Below, piece by piece: positions 17,819-26,697 of a DNA stretch of 64,000 nucleotides. Position numbers and translations under genes: made by a program. The DNA comes from Bacteroidaceae bacterium. GTDB taxonomy: Bacteria > Bacteroidota > Bacteroidia > Bacteroidales > Bacteroidaceae. Under the pieces are notes generated by a model. The model had not been told where the DNA came from, searched no databases, and saw only the letters and a program-made list of their open reading frames with translations. The stretch lies in NCBI GenBank assembly GCA_017560125.1, contig JAFYOS010000004.1:62001-126000 (forward strand). The letters are read 5' to 3'. Within the stretch, counting starts at the first letter, position 1, and each line of letters starts with the position of its first letter.

Positions 17819-20800
17819 TCATCCTACGATTGTTACATCGCTCACTCCGGTGCGGTTTTTCACCTCTATGCGCGTGGTTATTCTTTCGTAGAGCACGCTC
17901 AAATGGCTTATTATTCCCACTCGGCGGTTGCCTATGCTGTGCAGCACCTCGAGGGTTTCGATTACAGTGTTCAGGCAGTTGCCGCTCAATGTGCCGAATC
18001 CTTCATCTATGAATAAGGTGTCGGGGGTGAGGTTATTGCTGTTGAGCGAGGATAGTCCCAATGCCAGTGCCAGCGACACCATGAAGCTCTCGCCGCCCGA
18101 TAGTGTGTTGGCTGCTCGCAGTGTGTCGCCGTCGTTGTGATCGACAAGCAGTATTATGAGGCTTCCGGGTTGCGCCACAAAATCGTATCTGTTGGTGAAC
18201 TGTTGCAGATAGTGGTTGGCATTTTCGAGCAGTTGCTTCAGGATGTAGCTTTGTGCTATCAATTTGAATTTGCCGCCCTCGGCGCTGCCGAATATATCGC
18301 TGAGGCGTTTCCAACGGCTCGCCTCGCTCTCCAGCGACTGCAGTTCGGTCTGCTCCTTGTTGCGTTTTTTTCGTTCTTCTTCGTCCTGTGCTATTTCGTT
18401 GTTCAATGCGCCCACCTGTTTTGCCGCTTCGGAATAGTGCTCCTCTATTGCATGGCGTTGCATTGCAAGCTGCTGAACGGTTTCGCCATCCTCTATCATT
18501 GATGCATTTTGCATTAGCTCGTTCTCGCGCTTTTTCCATTCGGCAACTACAGCTGTGGCGTTTTCCACATTGCGGTGAAGGCTGTTTACCTGTTTCTGCA
18601 GATTGGCTATAGTGTCGCTGCTGATGCTACATAGCATTTTCACCCTTTCGCTGTCGATGTCGTTGCTGCTGTGGTAGTTGGAAATGAAGCGGTTGCACTC
18701 CCCTATCTCGTTTTCTATTCGCTCGGCATTGCTCTTTTGTACTGAGCAATTTCTGCTCAATTCTATCCAATTCTCTTCGAGCAATGGGTTTGCCTTGCCA
18801 CTTGCTCCGCCGCCTTTTTCCCAAGCGGGGAATATGGTTGCTATCCTGTCGCTATGTGCTTTTATGCGGGTGTACAGCCCTTGCTTTTCTGTAATCTGCA
18901 ATTTCAGATTATTGGCATTTTCCTTGTTGCTGTTATATGCTGTCGTTCTCTTGTTCAGCTCGTCGATGCTCTGCTGCAATTGCTGTTGCCAGTTGTCGAT
19001 GAGAATGTCGCTTTCTATTTCGGCTGTAGTTTTTGCTGTTGCTTCGTCCAAATTGCGTTGCTGCTTGCCAAGCGTTTCAATGGCCGCTTTCAGCTTTTCG
19101 CATTCGCCGAATTTTAAGGTATATTCGGCATTTGTTTTATTGAGCTCCGAAACTATGCTATCTATTTCGCGCGATGCATCGAGCGCCAGTTTGGCCATTT
19201 TGTCGCGTGCCTGCTGCTTGCTTGCAATGTCGTTGTTTCTCTCCTCTATTATCTTTTCTATTGCCTCTATCTCGTCGGTATCTATGGCGAGGCCCATGCA
19301 AATCTCCTTTAGCTCGGCTGCGTATTTCGCTTGGTTGCTTCTACTCTCTTCTATTTGCTTGTCGCTCTCTTTCATCAGTTCTTTGATAGCTTTAAGCGAT
19401 GCTGCGGCGTTGTTGAAGGCTGTTTCGCACTTTTCGCGAATGTCGCTTGCTTTGTCCCTCTCTTCCGTGATGGGGCGCAGCAGTTCCATTATCTCGTCGT
19501 CGTGCAGAAGGGTGGTTATGGTCTCGCCGCAGATGGGACATGTGTCGCCCTCTTTTAGCTTGGCCCTCAATGCCTTGGCGTGGTCGTCGATGCGCAGGTG
19601 CATTGCAGTGTAAAGCTCCTCTTTCTGCTTCAGTGTGTTCTTGGCGTTACCCAATTCCTTTTCGCTGATGGAGTAATGCTCTTCGGCTTTTTTATGCTCG
19701 CTCTCCTGTTGGGCACGACGCGCCAGCATGCTTTGCAAACTGGTGGCCACTCGCTTGATATCTTTCAGAAGATTGCTCGGTTTTTCGAGCTCGGCCTTTG
19801 CGTTGTTTAGCTGTTCGGTTGATGGCATCATGCTCAGCTCCTTTTCTATTTGCGCGCTTCGCTCTCTTTTTGGGGCGAGAAGTGCCTCTTGGCGTTGGCG
19901 TTCATGGTATAGCGCGTCGAGCTTTTCCTTCGATTGCGACAGGCGGTTGCTCTTTTCCTGAAGGTCGATTGCGTTTCGCCTCTTCTCTTCTTGCGTGCGC
20001 ATGATTTCCTTCATCTTGGTAATGAGCGTCGATGCGTTTTCGTACATGGGAATCTCGCTATGTACGCTTGCTATTTGTTGTTCTATCGCTGCCAACTGTT
20101 TTTGCTGTTCGGTGCAGTTCTGCAGCAGACTGTTTGTGTCGGCTATGAGGCGCTGGAATTCATCGTTCAGCCGAAGCGCTTCGCGTTTGCTGTGTTCGCG
20201 CTCCTGTTCGAGGTTGGCCATCAGGCTGTATTTTGGTCGCACTTCCTCGGTTGCGTTCCAGTCCGATATTATTTTTTCGTTCTCTTTCACGCTGGGCTGC
20301 GATGCCACCTCGTGTGCATTGCGCAATTGCTCCTCGCCCTGTTTTATCTTCTCATGACACTCTTGCAGGCTTTGCATCCATTGGATTTTTCTCTCCAATG
20401 TCGCATCCTGCTTTTTCAGGGCGATTATCTCCTGTTCGCGCTCTTTTATCAGCCTGTTTTTCTCTTCGCGTTCCTCGGGTGACATCAGGCAGTAGCGTTC
20501 GAGAGTGGCTTTTTTCTCTTCGTAAACGCTGTTCTTTTCGCTGTATGTGCGATATATCTGTCGGCTGAGGCGCGAATATATTTCTGTTCCGGTGAGCTTT
20601 TCCAGGATGTCGCTCTTTTCGTTGCTCTTGCTGTTTAGGAAACGGGTGAAGCCACCTTGTGCCAGCAGGGTTGTACGGCAGAACTCCTCGAACTTGAGCC
20701 CCACTATCTGTGGGCGTGCAACCTCTTCGGCTACGCGCTTGTTTATGGTGGTGCCGTCGGCGTGGCAATAGAGCGTGCTTTCCGCTTTGAGCTTCACGTC

Positions 20801-21178
20801 GAGCTTTTTCTTCGTGCCTCGTGTGGCGTGCCACGATGCTGTGTAGCAGTGGCCGTCGTTGCCGGTGAAGGTCAGTCGGGAATAGGCCTCGCCGGTGTTA
20901 CGGCGCACCAGCTGGCAAGGGTTGCTTATTCTCACATTGTCGTCGCTGCCTGCCATGTTCAGTTTCTTGTCCTCGTAGCTTTCGTTTCCGTAGCCTTCGA
21001 GACGGGGCGCGGTGGCATAAAGGGCAAGGCATATTGCATCGAGAATAGTGCTTTTGCCCGAGCCGGTGTCGCCACATATCAGGAACAGTGGTTCGCTTGC
21101 AAGCGGTTGCTCGTCGAACGATATCGTGGCATCGCCTATGGATGCTATATTCTTTATTTCCAGCCTGTTGAATTTCAT
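17819..21178 (-). CDS. sbcC: Exonuclease subunit SbcC (Rad50-like SMC ATPase)
   Basis: This 1119-residue ATPase partners SbcD to cut hairpins and protein-blocked DNA ends. The ATG at 21178 overlaps the sbcD stop by four bases. The N-terminal half-domain has KFNRLEIKNIASIGD and Walker A CGDTGSGKSTILDAI. A long coiled coil follows, broken near residue 550 by the zinc hook DTCPICGETI, and a second coiled coil leads to the signature LSGGESFMVSLALALGLS and Walker B TLFIDEGFGTLS. Length and order are those of a complete SbcC. Many long antisense frames over this gene are shadows. Confidence 0.95.
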   Translation of the reverse strand: MKFNRLEIKNIASIGDATISFDEQPLASEPLFLICGDTGSGKSTILDAICLALYATAPRLEGYGNESYEDKKLNMAGSDDNVRISNPCQLVRRNTGEAYSRLTFTGNDGHCYTASWHATRGTKKKLDVKLKAESTLYCHADGTTINKRVAEEVARPQIVGLKFEEFCRTTLLAQGGFTRFLNSKSNEKSDILEKLTGTEIYSRLSRQIYRTYSEKNSVYEEKKATLERYCLMSPEEREEKNRLIKEREQEIIALKKQDATLERKIQWMQSLQECHEKIKQGEEQLRNAHEVASQPSVKENEKIISDWNATEEVRPKYSLMANLEQEREHSKREALRLNDEFQRLIADTNSLLQNCTEQQKQLAAIEQQIASVHSEIPMYENASTLITKMKEIMRTQEEKRRNAIDLQEKSNRLSQSKEKLDALYHERQRQEALLAPKRERSAQIEKELSMMPSTEQLNNAKAELEKPSNLLKDIKRVATSLQSMLARRAQQESEHKKAEEHYSISEKELGNAKNTLKQKEELYTAMHLRIDDHAKALRAKLKEGDTCPICGETITTLLHDDEIMELLRPITEERDKASDIREKCETAFNNAAASLKAIKELMKESDKQIEESRSNQAKYAAELKEICMGLAIDTDEIEAIEKIIEERNNDIASKQQARDKMAKLALDASREIDSIVSELNKTNAEYTLKFGECEKLKAAIETLGKQQRNLDEATAKTTAEIESDILIDNWQQQLQQSIDELNKRTTAYNSNKENANNLKLQITEKQGLYTRIKAHSDRIATIFPAWEKGGGASGKANPLLEENWIELSRNCSVQKSNAERIENEIGECNRFISNYHSSNDIDSERVKMLCSISSDTIANLQKQVNSLHRNVENATAVVAEWKKRENELMQNASMIEDGETVQQLAMQRHAIEEHYSEAAKQVGALNNEIAQDEEERKKRNKEQTELQSLESEASRWKRLSDIFGSAEGGKFKLIAQSYILKQLLENANHYLQQFTNRYDFVAQPGSLIILLVDHNDGDTLRAANTLSGGESFMVSLALALGLSSLNSNNLTPDTLFIDEGFGTLSGNCLNTVIETLEVLHSIGNRRVGIISHLSVLYERITTRIEVKNRTGVSDVTIVG

Positions 21179-22365
21179 ACCTCTTCCTCCTTCTCTAAAA
21201 TGTCCATACACTCTTCGAGCATTGCCATCAGCTCATCGTCCATGGCTGTGCCGAACCGTTTTTCGTAGTAGTCGGCGGCTATCTCCATGGGCGAAATCAT
21301 TTTTATCTCTTCGATGACCAAATTGCGGCTTTCTGTGGTTTCCTGCTTTTCGCGAATGGGTTGTATTTCGCACAATATCGCTTTTTTGCCATCGAACGCC
21401 TCCTCTATTTTTTTTCTTTCGTGCATGGGGATTACATCGTTTACCTTCAGTCGCACTCGGGTGTATATTCGGCTGTCGGGCAACGAATCGATGCATTGAA
21501 CGACCTCGTTGCAGTCGCCGCCATTCTCGGGAATGGTTGTTACGGGGACAAGGGGTGCTATCTCTTGGGTGCGTACCATGGGGGCGGTACCATGGCTTTC
21601 TATCTCTACTATGGTTATGCTGTGGGGATACTCTTCATCGAAATTCATGGGGATTGGGCTGCCCGAATATCTTGCATTGGTGCTGTTGGCAACGAACTGC
21701 GGATGGTGTATGTGGCCCAGGGCAAGGTAGTCGTAGCCGCTGCCCAGTTCTTCGATGTTCTCGTAAACCAGTCGCATGCTTTTGCTTTCGTGCCCCTTGA
21801 TGTCGGCGCCGCTTACTGCCAGATGACCGGTCATTATTACAGGTAGGTTATTGCTGTTGCGCAGGGCTACGTTGTCGAGCAGCGTCTGGTGAAAATGGCG
21901 CATGCGGCTTGCTTGCTCGCCGTCGGTGGTTGCAGGATAGTTGGCCTGATATATATAAGGTATGGCCACTATGTAGCCCTTGCCTTCTATTTCTACGATG
22001 TGCTTTTCGTAGTTCACACCCTCGTTGGTGCGCTCTATGTTGCCTACGATTTTCACATCGAATGCATCCCACAGGTCGCTGTGCAGTTCAAGGCGCGAAC
22101 TGCTGTCGTGGTTGCCGGCCGTAACTACTATTTTCATTTCGGGCAGCGTGCCGTGCAGCTCGAGCATCATTCTGTTGTATAGTCGTTGCGCCGCTAGCGA
22201 GGGTGCTACGCTGTCGTATATGTCGCCGCTGATGATGAGTGCGTCGGGGCGCTCCGCTTTTACGATATCGGATAGTTGTGACAGAAAAGCGAGGTGCTCT
22301 TCGGTGCGCTCCATGCCATAGAACGATTGCCCCAGATGCCAGTCGCTGGTATGTATTATTTTCAT
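21175..22365 (-). CDS. sbcD: Exonuclease subunit SbcD (Mre11-like nuclease)
   Basis: This 396-residue metallophosphoesterase is the nuclease half of SbcCD. The five metal-ligand motifs are visible: HTSDWHLGQSFYG, ISGDIYD, VTAGNHDSSSRLE, MTGHLAVSGA and LGHIHHPQFV. A C-terminal capping/ATPase-contact region follows from about residue 280. It is the first gene of the sbcD-sbcC pair, and the stop and start overlap (ATGA). It lies nine bases downstream of the DUF5009 gene on the same strand, so the three may share a transcript. Confidence 0.95.
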   Translation of the reverse strand: MKIIHTSDWHLGQSFYGMERTEEHLAFLSQLSDIVKAERPDALIISGDIYDSVAPSLAAQRLYNRMMLELHGTLPEMKIVVTAGNHDSSSRLELHSDLWDAFDVKIVGNIERTNEGVNYEKHIVEIEGKGYIVAIPYIYQANYPATTDGEQASRMRHFHQTLLDNVALRNSNNLPVIMTGHLAVSGADIKGHESKSMRLVYENIEELGSGYDYLALGHIHHPQFVANSTNARYSGSPIPMNFDEEYPHSITIVEIESHGTAPMVRTQEIAPLVPVTTIPENGGDCNEVVQCIDSLPDSRIYTRVRLKVNDVIPMHERKKIEEAFDGKKAILCEIQPIREKQETTESRNLVIEEIKMISPMEIAADYYEKRFGTAMDDELMAMLEECMDILEKEEEV

Positions 22366-22374
22366 ATCGAATAT

Positions 22375-23496
22375 CTATACTTTAATAAATATTTTTGCTT
22401 TGTACATCATGCGCAGTATGATGTACAGTATAAGGCAATTGGCCAGTGTGAGCACTGCTCCGTAGTAATCGCCCGTGTATTGTCGCAGTCCGTGCAGCAG
22501 CGAGTCGGAAACGCTTCTGAAATTTACCACTTCGCCAATGACGTATGCCGCTATGGAGTTCATACCATATATTTTGAGCCACGCAAGCCCTTTGCCCCAC
22601 CCTTTGTAATCGACAATGTAGTAGAACAGGGCCATCAGCAGGATGCATATTCCGCCGGCATAGAGGGTCATGGTGCTGCTCCATATTTTTTTAATTATTG
22701 GCGCCACGGTGGCGAGCAACAGAGCTACTGCCACCAACGATGCTCCCAGTATAGTCATTCTCTTGATAGCGGTGAGCGGTGCGTTGCTTCTGCGCATTAT
22801 CGCTCCGGTGATGAAGCCGAGTGATACGGTTACCGCAAAATTGAGTGAGCTCCATATCCATGTGTAGTGGTAGTGGGGCGAGAAGCACCATATGCCTTCG
22901 TCGTTCAGGTATGCACCGTCGCGGAAACGGCCAAGGATGGCTACATCCACCTTTTCGGCAAAATTGCCATCGGGGGTGTAATCACCACATATAGCCATAG
23001 GCAGCCAATATATTACAAGCAGCGCCAGTGCTCCGAACAGCACACCCCGCTCCTTGAAAAACAGGTAGAGCACGGCTGTTATCAGATAGCCCGACGCTAT
23101 TGCCTGCAATGTGTTGCTGTACAGATATATGCGATTGGGGTCGAGGCCAAGCAGATTGCCTTGTACTATTGCGCCCAACAGGAATAGCAGCACGACACGT
23201 TTGGCTACGCGCCATAGAGCCTCTCTCTTGCTGCCGCGCCCATCGATGTATTTGCCTAGCGAGAAGGGCATGGATACTCCTGCCATGAACATGAACAGCG
23301 GCATGATGATATCCCATGTGGCAAAGCCCTCCCAATGTACATGGGTGAACTGTCGCACGATTGGGGCCAATGCCGGCGATTCCATTCTTGTGGCAAAGGC
23401 CATGAACACCGGCTGGAAAAACAGTAGCATGAATAGGTCGAGCCCTCGAAGTACATCGAGCGATTCGAGGCGTTTGTGGTTTTCTGCTTTCGGCAT
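22375..23496 (-). CDS. DUF5009/heparan-alpha-glucosaminide N-acetyltransferase-like membrane protein
   Basis: This 373-residue protein has about ten membrane helices. The N-terminal RLESLDVLRGLDLFMLLFFQ is the hallmark of the HGSNAT/YeiB-related acyltransferase families. HWEGFATWDIIMPLFMFMAGVSMPFSL places a histidine at the position proposed to be catalytic in that superfamily. Bacteroidetes have many members, proposed to acetylate sugars of glycans across the membrane; the substrate here cannot be read. A -7-like TAAATTTG (minus, 23548-23541) lies upstream. It runs into sbcD with only nine bases between. Confidence 0.8.
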   Translation of the reverse strand: MPKAENHKRLESLDVLRGLDLFMLLFFQPVFMAFATRMESPALAPIVRQFTHVHWEGFATWDIIMPLFMFMAGVSMPFSLGKYIDGRGSKREALWRVAKRVVLLFLLGAIVQGNLLGLDPNRIYLYSNTLQAIASGYLITAVLYLFFKERGVLFGALALLVIYWLPMAICGDYTPDGNFAEKVDVAILGRFRDGAYLNDEGIWCFSPHYHYTWIWSSLNFAVTVSLGFITGAIMRRSNAPLTAIKRMTILGASLVAVALLLATVAPIIKKIWSSTMTLYAGGICILLMALFYYIVDYKGWGKGLAWLKIYGMNSIAAYVIGEVVNFRSVSDSLLHGLRQYTGDYYGAVLTLANCLILYIILRMMYKAKIFIKV

Positions 23497-23642
23497 AGGA
23501 TAAGTGGGTTCTGAAATGGTTCAATAATACTTTCAATTCCCAAATTTACACAAAATCTCAATTATCCCGGACAATATATAATCAAAAAATGGCTGTTGCA
23601 ATTTAATCGCTTCTAAAAATTATTGCTAAATTTGCCGTTACT

Positions 23643-24050
23643 ATGGATATAATAAGATTGAACGGCGAAGATAAAAAATTGTATGAGCTGGTTGCCCCTC
23701 TCGTAATGAATGCCCGTGTCATAAAAGCAAATAACCACTACGCATATAAGACAGATGCCGATTACATATGGTATGTGGCTGTCGATGGCGACAAAGTGGA
23801 AGGTTTCATTCCGCTCAAGCCTACGCTCACCGGTTATTACATGGACAACTACTACATACACGACGACGACCCTGCTGTGGTCGATATCCTGCTCAGCACC
23901 ATATTGTCGGAGCACGAGGGTGAGCATTTATCGGCCCTTGTGAAAAAGCGTCATGTCGTCGATTTTGGCCGTCATGGTTTTGTATCGTGGCTCGACATGA
24001 AGAACTACAACAAGATGGATTTCAAGAATAGCAACAATAAGGCCAAGTAG
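23643..24050 (+). CDS. Small GNAT-like protein, first gene of the DUF3440/ParB cassette
   Basis: This 135-residue protein shows no motif that identifies a reaction. Its pattern resembles a GNAT N-acetyltransferase fold: WYVAVDGDKVEGFIPL (beta2-beta3), YYMDNYYIHDDD (beta4), an amphipathic helix, LSALV, and a closing FGRHGFVSWLDMKNYNKM much like the family's GF...Y.KM ending. The usual acetyl-CoA loop (Q/RxxGxG/A) is not evident, so catalytic activity is uncertain. A -7 TAAATTTG lies at 23627-23634. Its TAG is followed immediately by the ATG of the DUF3440 gene, so the two are translated together and the product is likely to serve that enzyme. Confidence 0.55.
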   Translation: MDIIRLNGEDKKLYELVAPLVMNARVIKANNHYAYKTDADYIWYVAVDGDKVEGFIPLKPTLTGYYMDNYYIHDDDPAVVDILLSTILSEHEGEHLSALVKKRHVVDFGRHGFVSWLDMKNYNKMDFKNSNNKAK

Positions 24051-25367
24051 ATGAAGCGGTTGAATGTGTACGACGCCGCCATGAGGCGTTTGGATGTTAT
24101 TTTCAATAATTTCGATTACGTATATGTGTCATTTTCGGGTGGCAAGGATAGTGGCGTGCTGTTGAATATGTGTCTGGAATATATTCGCAAGAATGCCCCG
24201 CACCGCAAGCTGGGGCTCTTCCACATGGACTACGAAGCGCAGTATAGCCAGACCACCGAGTATGTGCAGCGGGTGGAACAGGCCAACAGCGACATTCTTG
24301 AGGTGTTTCACTGTTGTGTGCCGTTCCGCGTGAGCACTTGCACATCTATGCATCAGCCCTATTGGCGTCCATGGCAACCGGATATGCAGGAGCTGTGGGT
24401 GCGCCCTCTTCCCGAGAAGTGCTATACGGCCAAGGATTTCGATTTCTACGATGACACGTTGTGGGACTACGATTTTCAGACCATGTTCACTCCTTGGTTG
24501 CGCAAGCAGAAGGGGTGCGAGAAGATATGCTGCCTTGTGGGCATACGCACCGAAGAGAGCTACAACCGTTGGCGGGTGCTCAACAGCGACAGAAATTACA
24601 AGCACTTTTTAGGGCTCCGATGGACTCGCCTCATCGACAATGAGGTGTGTACGGCCTACCCTATCTACGACTGGAAAACCACCGATGTGTGGACGGCCAA
24701 CGGACGCTTCGGGTGGGACTATAACCATCTGTACGACCTCTACTATCAGGCCGGCGTGCCATTGAGCCGCCAGCGTGTGGCAAGCCCGTTTATATGCGAG
24801 GCTATCCCCTCGTTGAAGATATACCGCGTCATCGACCCCGATACATGGGGACGCATGGTGAGCCGTGTGAATGGCGTGAATTTTGCATGCATCTATGGCG
24901 ATACGATGGCTATGGGATGGAAGCATATAAAGGCGCCCAATGGTTTCTCGTGGAAGGAGTATATGCACTTCCTGTTGGATACTTTGCCCGAGGATATAAG
25001 GGCCAACTATCTGGAGAAACTGCATGTGAGCATGCAGTTCTGGCGCAAGCGTGGTGGCTGTCTGAGCGACGAAACCATAGAGAAACTGCGCGAAGCGGGC
25101 GTGGAATTCACTGTAGGCAAGGGTACTGCATACAAGACTAACAAGAAGCCCGTGATGATGGAGTACATAGAGGATATCGACATCGCGGAGTTCCGCGAGA
25201 TACCGTCCTACAAGCGCATGTGTATATGCATACTAAAGAACGACCATGTGTGCAAATACATGGGCTTCTCTCCCACGAAGCGCGAACGCGAGATGAAGAA
25301 AAATGTAATGACAAAATATAAATCACTGAAAAATGGAGAATCAGCAGAAGAAGAGCCCAGTGTATAA
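24051..25367 (+). CDS. DUF3440 phosphoadenosine-phosphosulfate-reductase-like protein (IbrA/YbdN family)
   Basis: This 438-residue N-type ATP-pyrophosphatase has the PP-loop VSFSGGKDSGVLLNMC near residue 28. The DUF3440 part follows, with the PAPS-reductase-like CCLVGIRTEESYNRW and YPIYDWKTTDVW. It lacks the ECGLH motif of sulfate-assimilating CysH, so I do not call it a PAPS reductase proper. The closest known relatives are E. coli YbdN and IbrA, which always pair with a ParB-like partner (YbdM, IbrB), as here: the ParB-like gene overlaps its end by 35 bases. IbrAB were described as regulators of immunoglobulin-binding proteins; their biochemistry is unsettled. Confidence 0.85.
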   Translation: MKRLNVYDAAMRRLDVIFNNFDYVYVSFSGGKDSGVLLNMCLEYIRKNAPHRKLGLFHMDYEAQYSQTTEYVQRVEQANSDILEVFHCCVPFRVSTCTSMHQPYWRPWQPDMQELWVRPLPEKCYTAKDFDFYDDTLWDYDFQTMFTPWLRKQKGCEKICCLVGIRTEESYNRWRVLNSDRNYKHFLGLRWTRLIDNEVCTAYPIYDWKTTDVWTANGRFGWDYNHLYDLYYQAGVPLSRQRVASPFICEAIPSLKIYRVIDPDTWGRMVSRVNGVNFACIYGDTMAMGWKHIKAPNGFSWKEYMHFLLDTLPEDIRANYLEKLHVSMQFWRKRGGCLSDETIEKLREAGVEFTVGKGTAYKTNKKPVMMEYIEDIDIAEFREIPSYKRMCICILKNDHVCKYMGFSPTKREREMKKNVMTKYKSLKNGESAEEEPSV

Positions 25368-25860
25368 TGTGTTGGCCGTCCCCGTGGAGAAGGTCGTAGC
25401 CAACGAATACAACCCCAACGTGGTAGCTCCACCCGAAATGAAGTTGCTCGAGCTCTCCATATGGGAGGATGGTTACACCATGCCTTGCGTCTGCTATTAT
25501 CGCAAGGAGGATGACCTCTATGAGCTTGTTGATGGCTATCATCGCTACATGGTGATGAAGACCTCGAAGCGTATATATGAGCGCGAAAATGGTCTTCTGC
25601 CCGTTTCGGTCATCGAGAAGGATATGTCGGAACGAATGGCATCGACCATACGCCACAACCGTGCCCGAGGTGCCCATCAGGTTGAGCTAATGAGCAATAT
25701 CGTTTCCGAACTGACAAAATCGGGTATGTCCGATGCGTGGATTATACGCAATATAGGTATGAGCAAGGACGAGCTACTGCGCCTGAAACAGATTAGCGGC
25801 CTTGCCGAGCTGTTTGCCGACAAGGAATTCGGCATGTCCGATGAGTGGGTAGATGAGTAA
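25333..25860 (+). CDS. ParB-like nuclease-domain protein (IbrB/YbdM family)
   Basis: This 175-residue protein opens with the ParB/sulfiredoxin-fold core: VPVEKVVANEYNPN, then LVDGYHRYMVM (the G-x-H/R-R nucleotide-binding motif) and TIRHNRARGAHQVE. A helix-turn-helix-like C-terminus follows (MSDAWIIRNIGMSKDELLRLKQISGLAELF). It is far from any parA and too short for chromosome-segregation ParB. It overlaps the DUF3440 gene and is its standard partner. It could be a CTP/ATP-using DNA- or protein-binding partner; this is inference. The ATG at 25333 lies in a different frame from the upstream gene. Confidence 0.85.
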   Translation: MENQQKKSPVYNVLAVPVEKVVANEYNPNVVAPPEMKLLELSIWEDGYTMPCVCYYRKEDDLYELVDGYHRYMVMKTSKRIYERENGLLPVSVIEKDMSERMASTIRHNRARGAHQVELMSNIVSELTKSGMSDAWIIRNIGMSKDELLRLKQISGLAELFADKEFGMSDEWVDE

Positions 25861-25888
25861 TATAAATGATTCACATGAATAGACGCTG

Positions 25889-26614
25889 ATGGATGCGACA
25901 TATATTTTCATATTCATTCTGACCTTGGCGGCGAGCTTCATACAGCGTGTCAGCGGCTTCGGCTTCGGCATTTTTGTGATGATGTTCTTCCCGTTTTTTC
26001 TATCATCGTATGGCGAATCGATAACGCTTTCGGGGTTGTTGGCCGGAACCACTGCCCTGCTTATTGCCATCAGGAACTGGCGCCACATACGATGGGATGT
26101 CATGTGGATTATTGTCCTTTTCAATATTGTGGCATCGTACCTGGCAATCGAATTCATGTCGTCTATGGGTAACGATACTTTGAAAAAGTGCCTGGGTGTG
26201 TTGCTCGTTGTCATTGCCCTCTATTTTATGTTCTACGATGGCAAGGTGAAGATGCTGTTTCGCTCGCGCACTGCACAGGGTATCATAGGTACTGTGAGTG
26301 GTGTCATGGGTGGAATGTTTGCTATGCCTGGGCCGCCCGTTGTGCTTTTTACGGTGCAGGCAATCGATGACAAGAAGGAGTACATAGCCACGTTGCAGGC
26401 CTTTTCGGTGGTCTTCAATATTTTTTATACCCTATTCAGAGCACGCGTGGGATTTTATAGCGACAGCACCCTCTGTTATTGGGGCGTAGGTCTTACGGGG
26501 CTTTTCATTGGCGCTTGGGTGGGCGCACGATGCTTCGAGTATATAAGCCGTTCTACCCTTAAACGTATTGTCTATATAATGATGATGATTAGCGGCATTG
26601 CTGCTATTGTGTGA
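25889..26614 (+). CDS. TauE/SafE-family sulfite/sulfonate exporter-like permease
   Basis: This 241-residue membrane protein has about eight helices and the family's internal repeat: SFIQRVSGFGFGIFVMMFFPFF in the first half and IIGTVSGVMGGMFAMPGPPVVLF in the second. TauE/SafE proteins export sulfite, sulfoacetate or similar anions, but specificity cannot be read from sequence. It lies 28 bases after the ParB-like gene on the same strand, so it is probably in the cassette. Pairing with a PAPS-reductase-like protein hints at sulfur chemistry, which is an inference only. A terminator follows. Confidence 0.85.
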   Translation: MDATYIFIFILTLAASFIQRVSGFGFGIFVMMFFPFFLSSYGESITLSGLLAGTTALLIAIRNWRHIRWDVMWIIVLFNIVASYLAIEFMSSMGNDTLKKCLGVLLVVIALYFMFYDGKVKMLFRSRTAQGIIGTVSGVMGGMFAMPGPPVVLFTVQAIDDKKEYIATLQAFSVVFNIFYTLFRARVGFYSDSTLCYWGVGLTGLFIGAWVGARCFEYISRSTLKRIVYIMMMISGIAAIV

Positions 26615-26641
26615 CATAGCAATTGCAGTGACAGCTATAAT

Positions 26642-26679
26642 AAAAAAAGGTTGCAACCCACGGGTTGCAACCTTTTTTA
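26642..26679. terminator. Bidirectional terminator after the DUF3440 cassette
   Basis: An 11-base GC-rich stem (GGTTGCAACCC and its complement) with a two-base loop is flanked by A7 and T7. It serves both the rightward cassette and the leftward gyrA-TPR operon. Confidence 0.9.
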
Positions 26680-26697
26680 TGTCATTCTGCTATGGAA

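Noticed and set aside
24051..25367. A sulfate-assimilating PAPS reductase (CysH)
   Set aside because: It lacks the C-terminal ECGLH motif, is longer, and has the DUF3440-type layout with a ParB partner.
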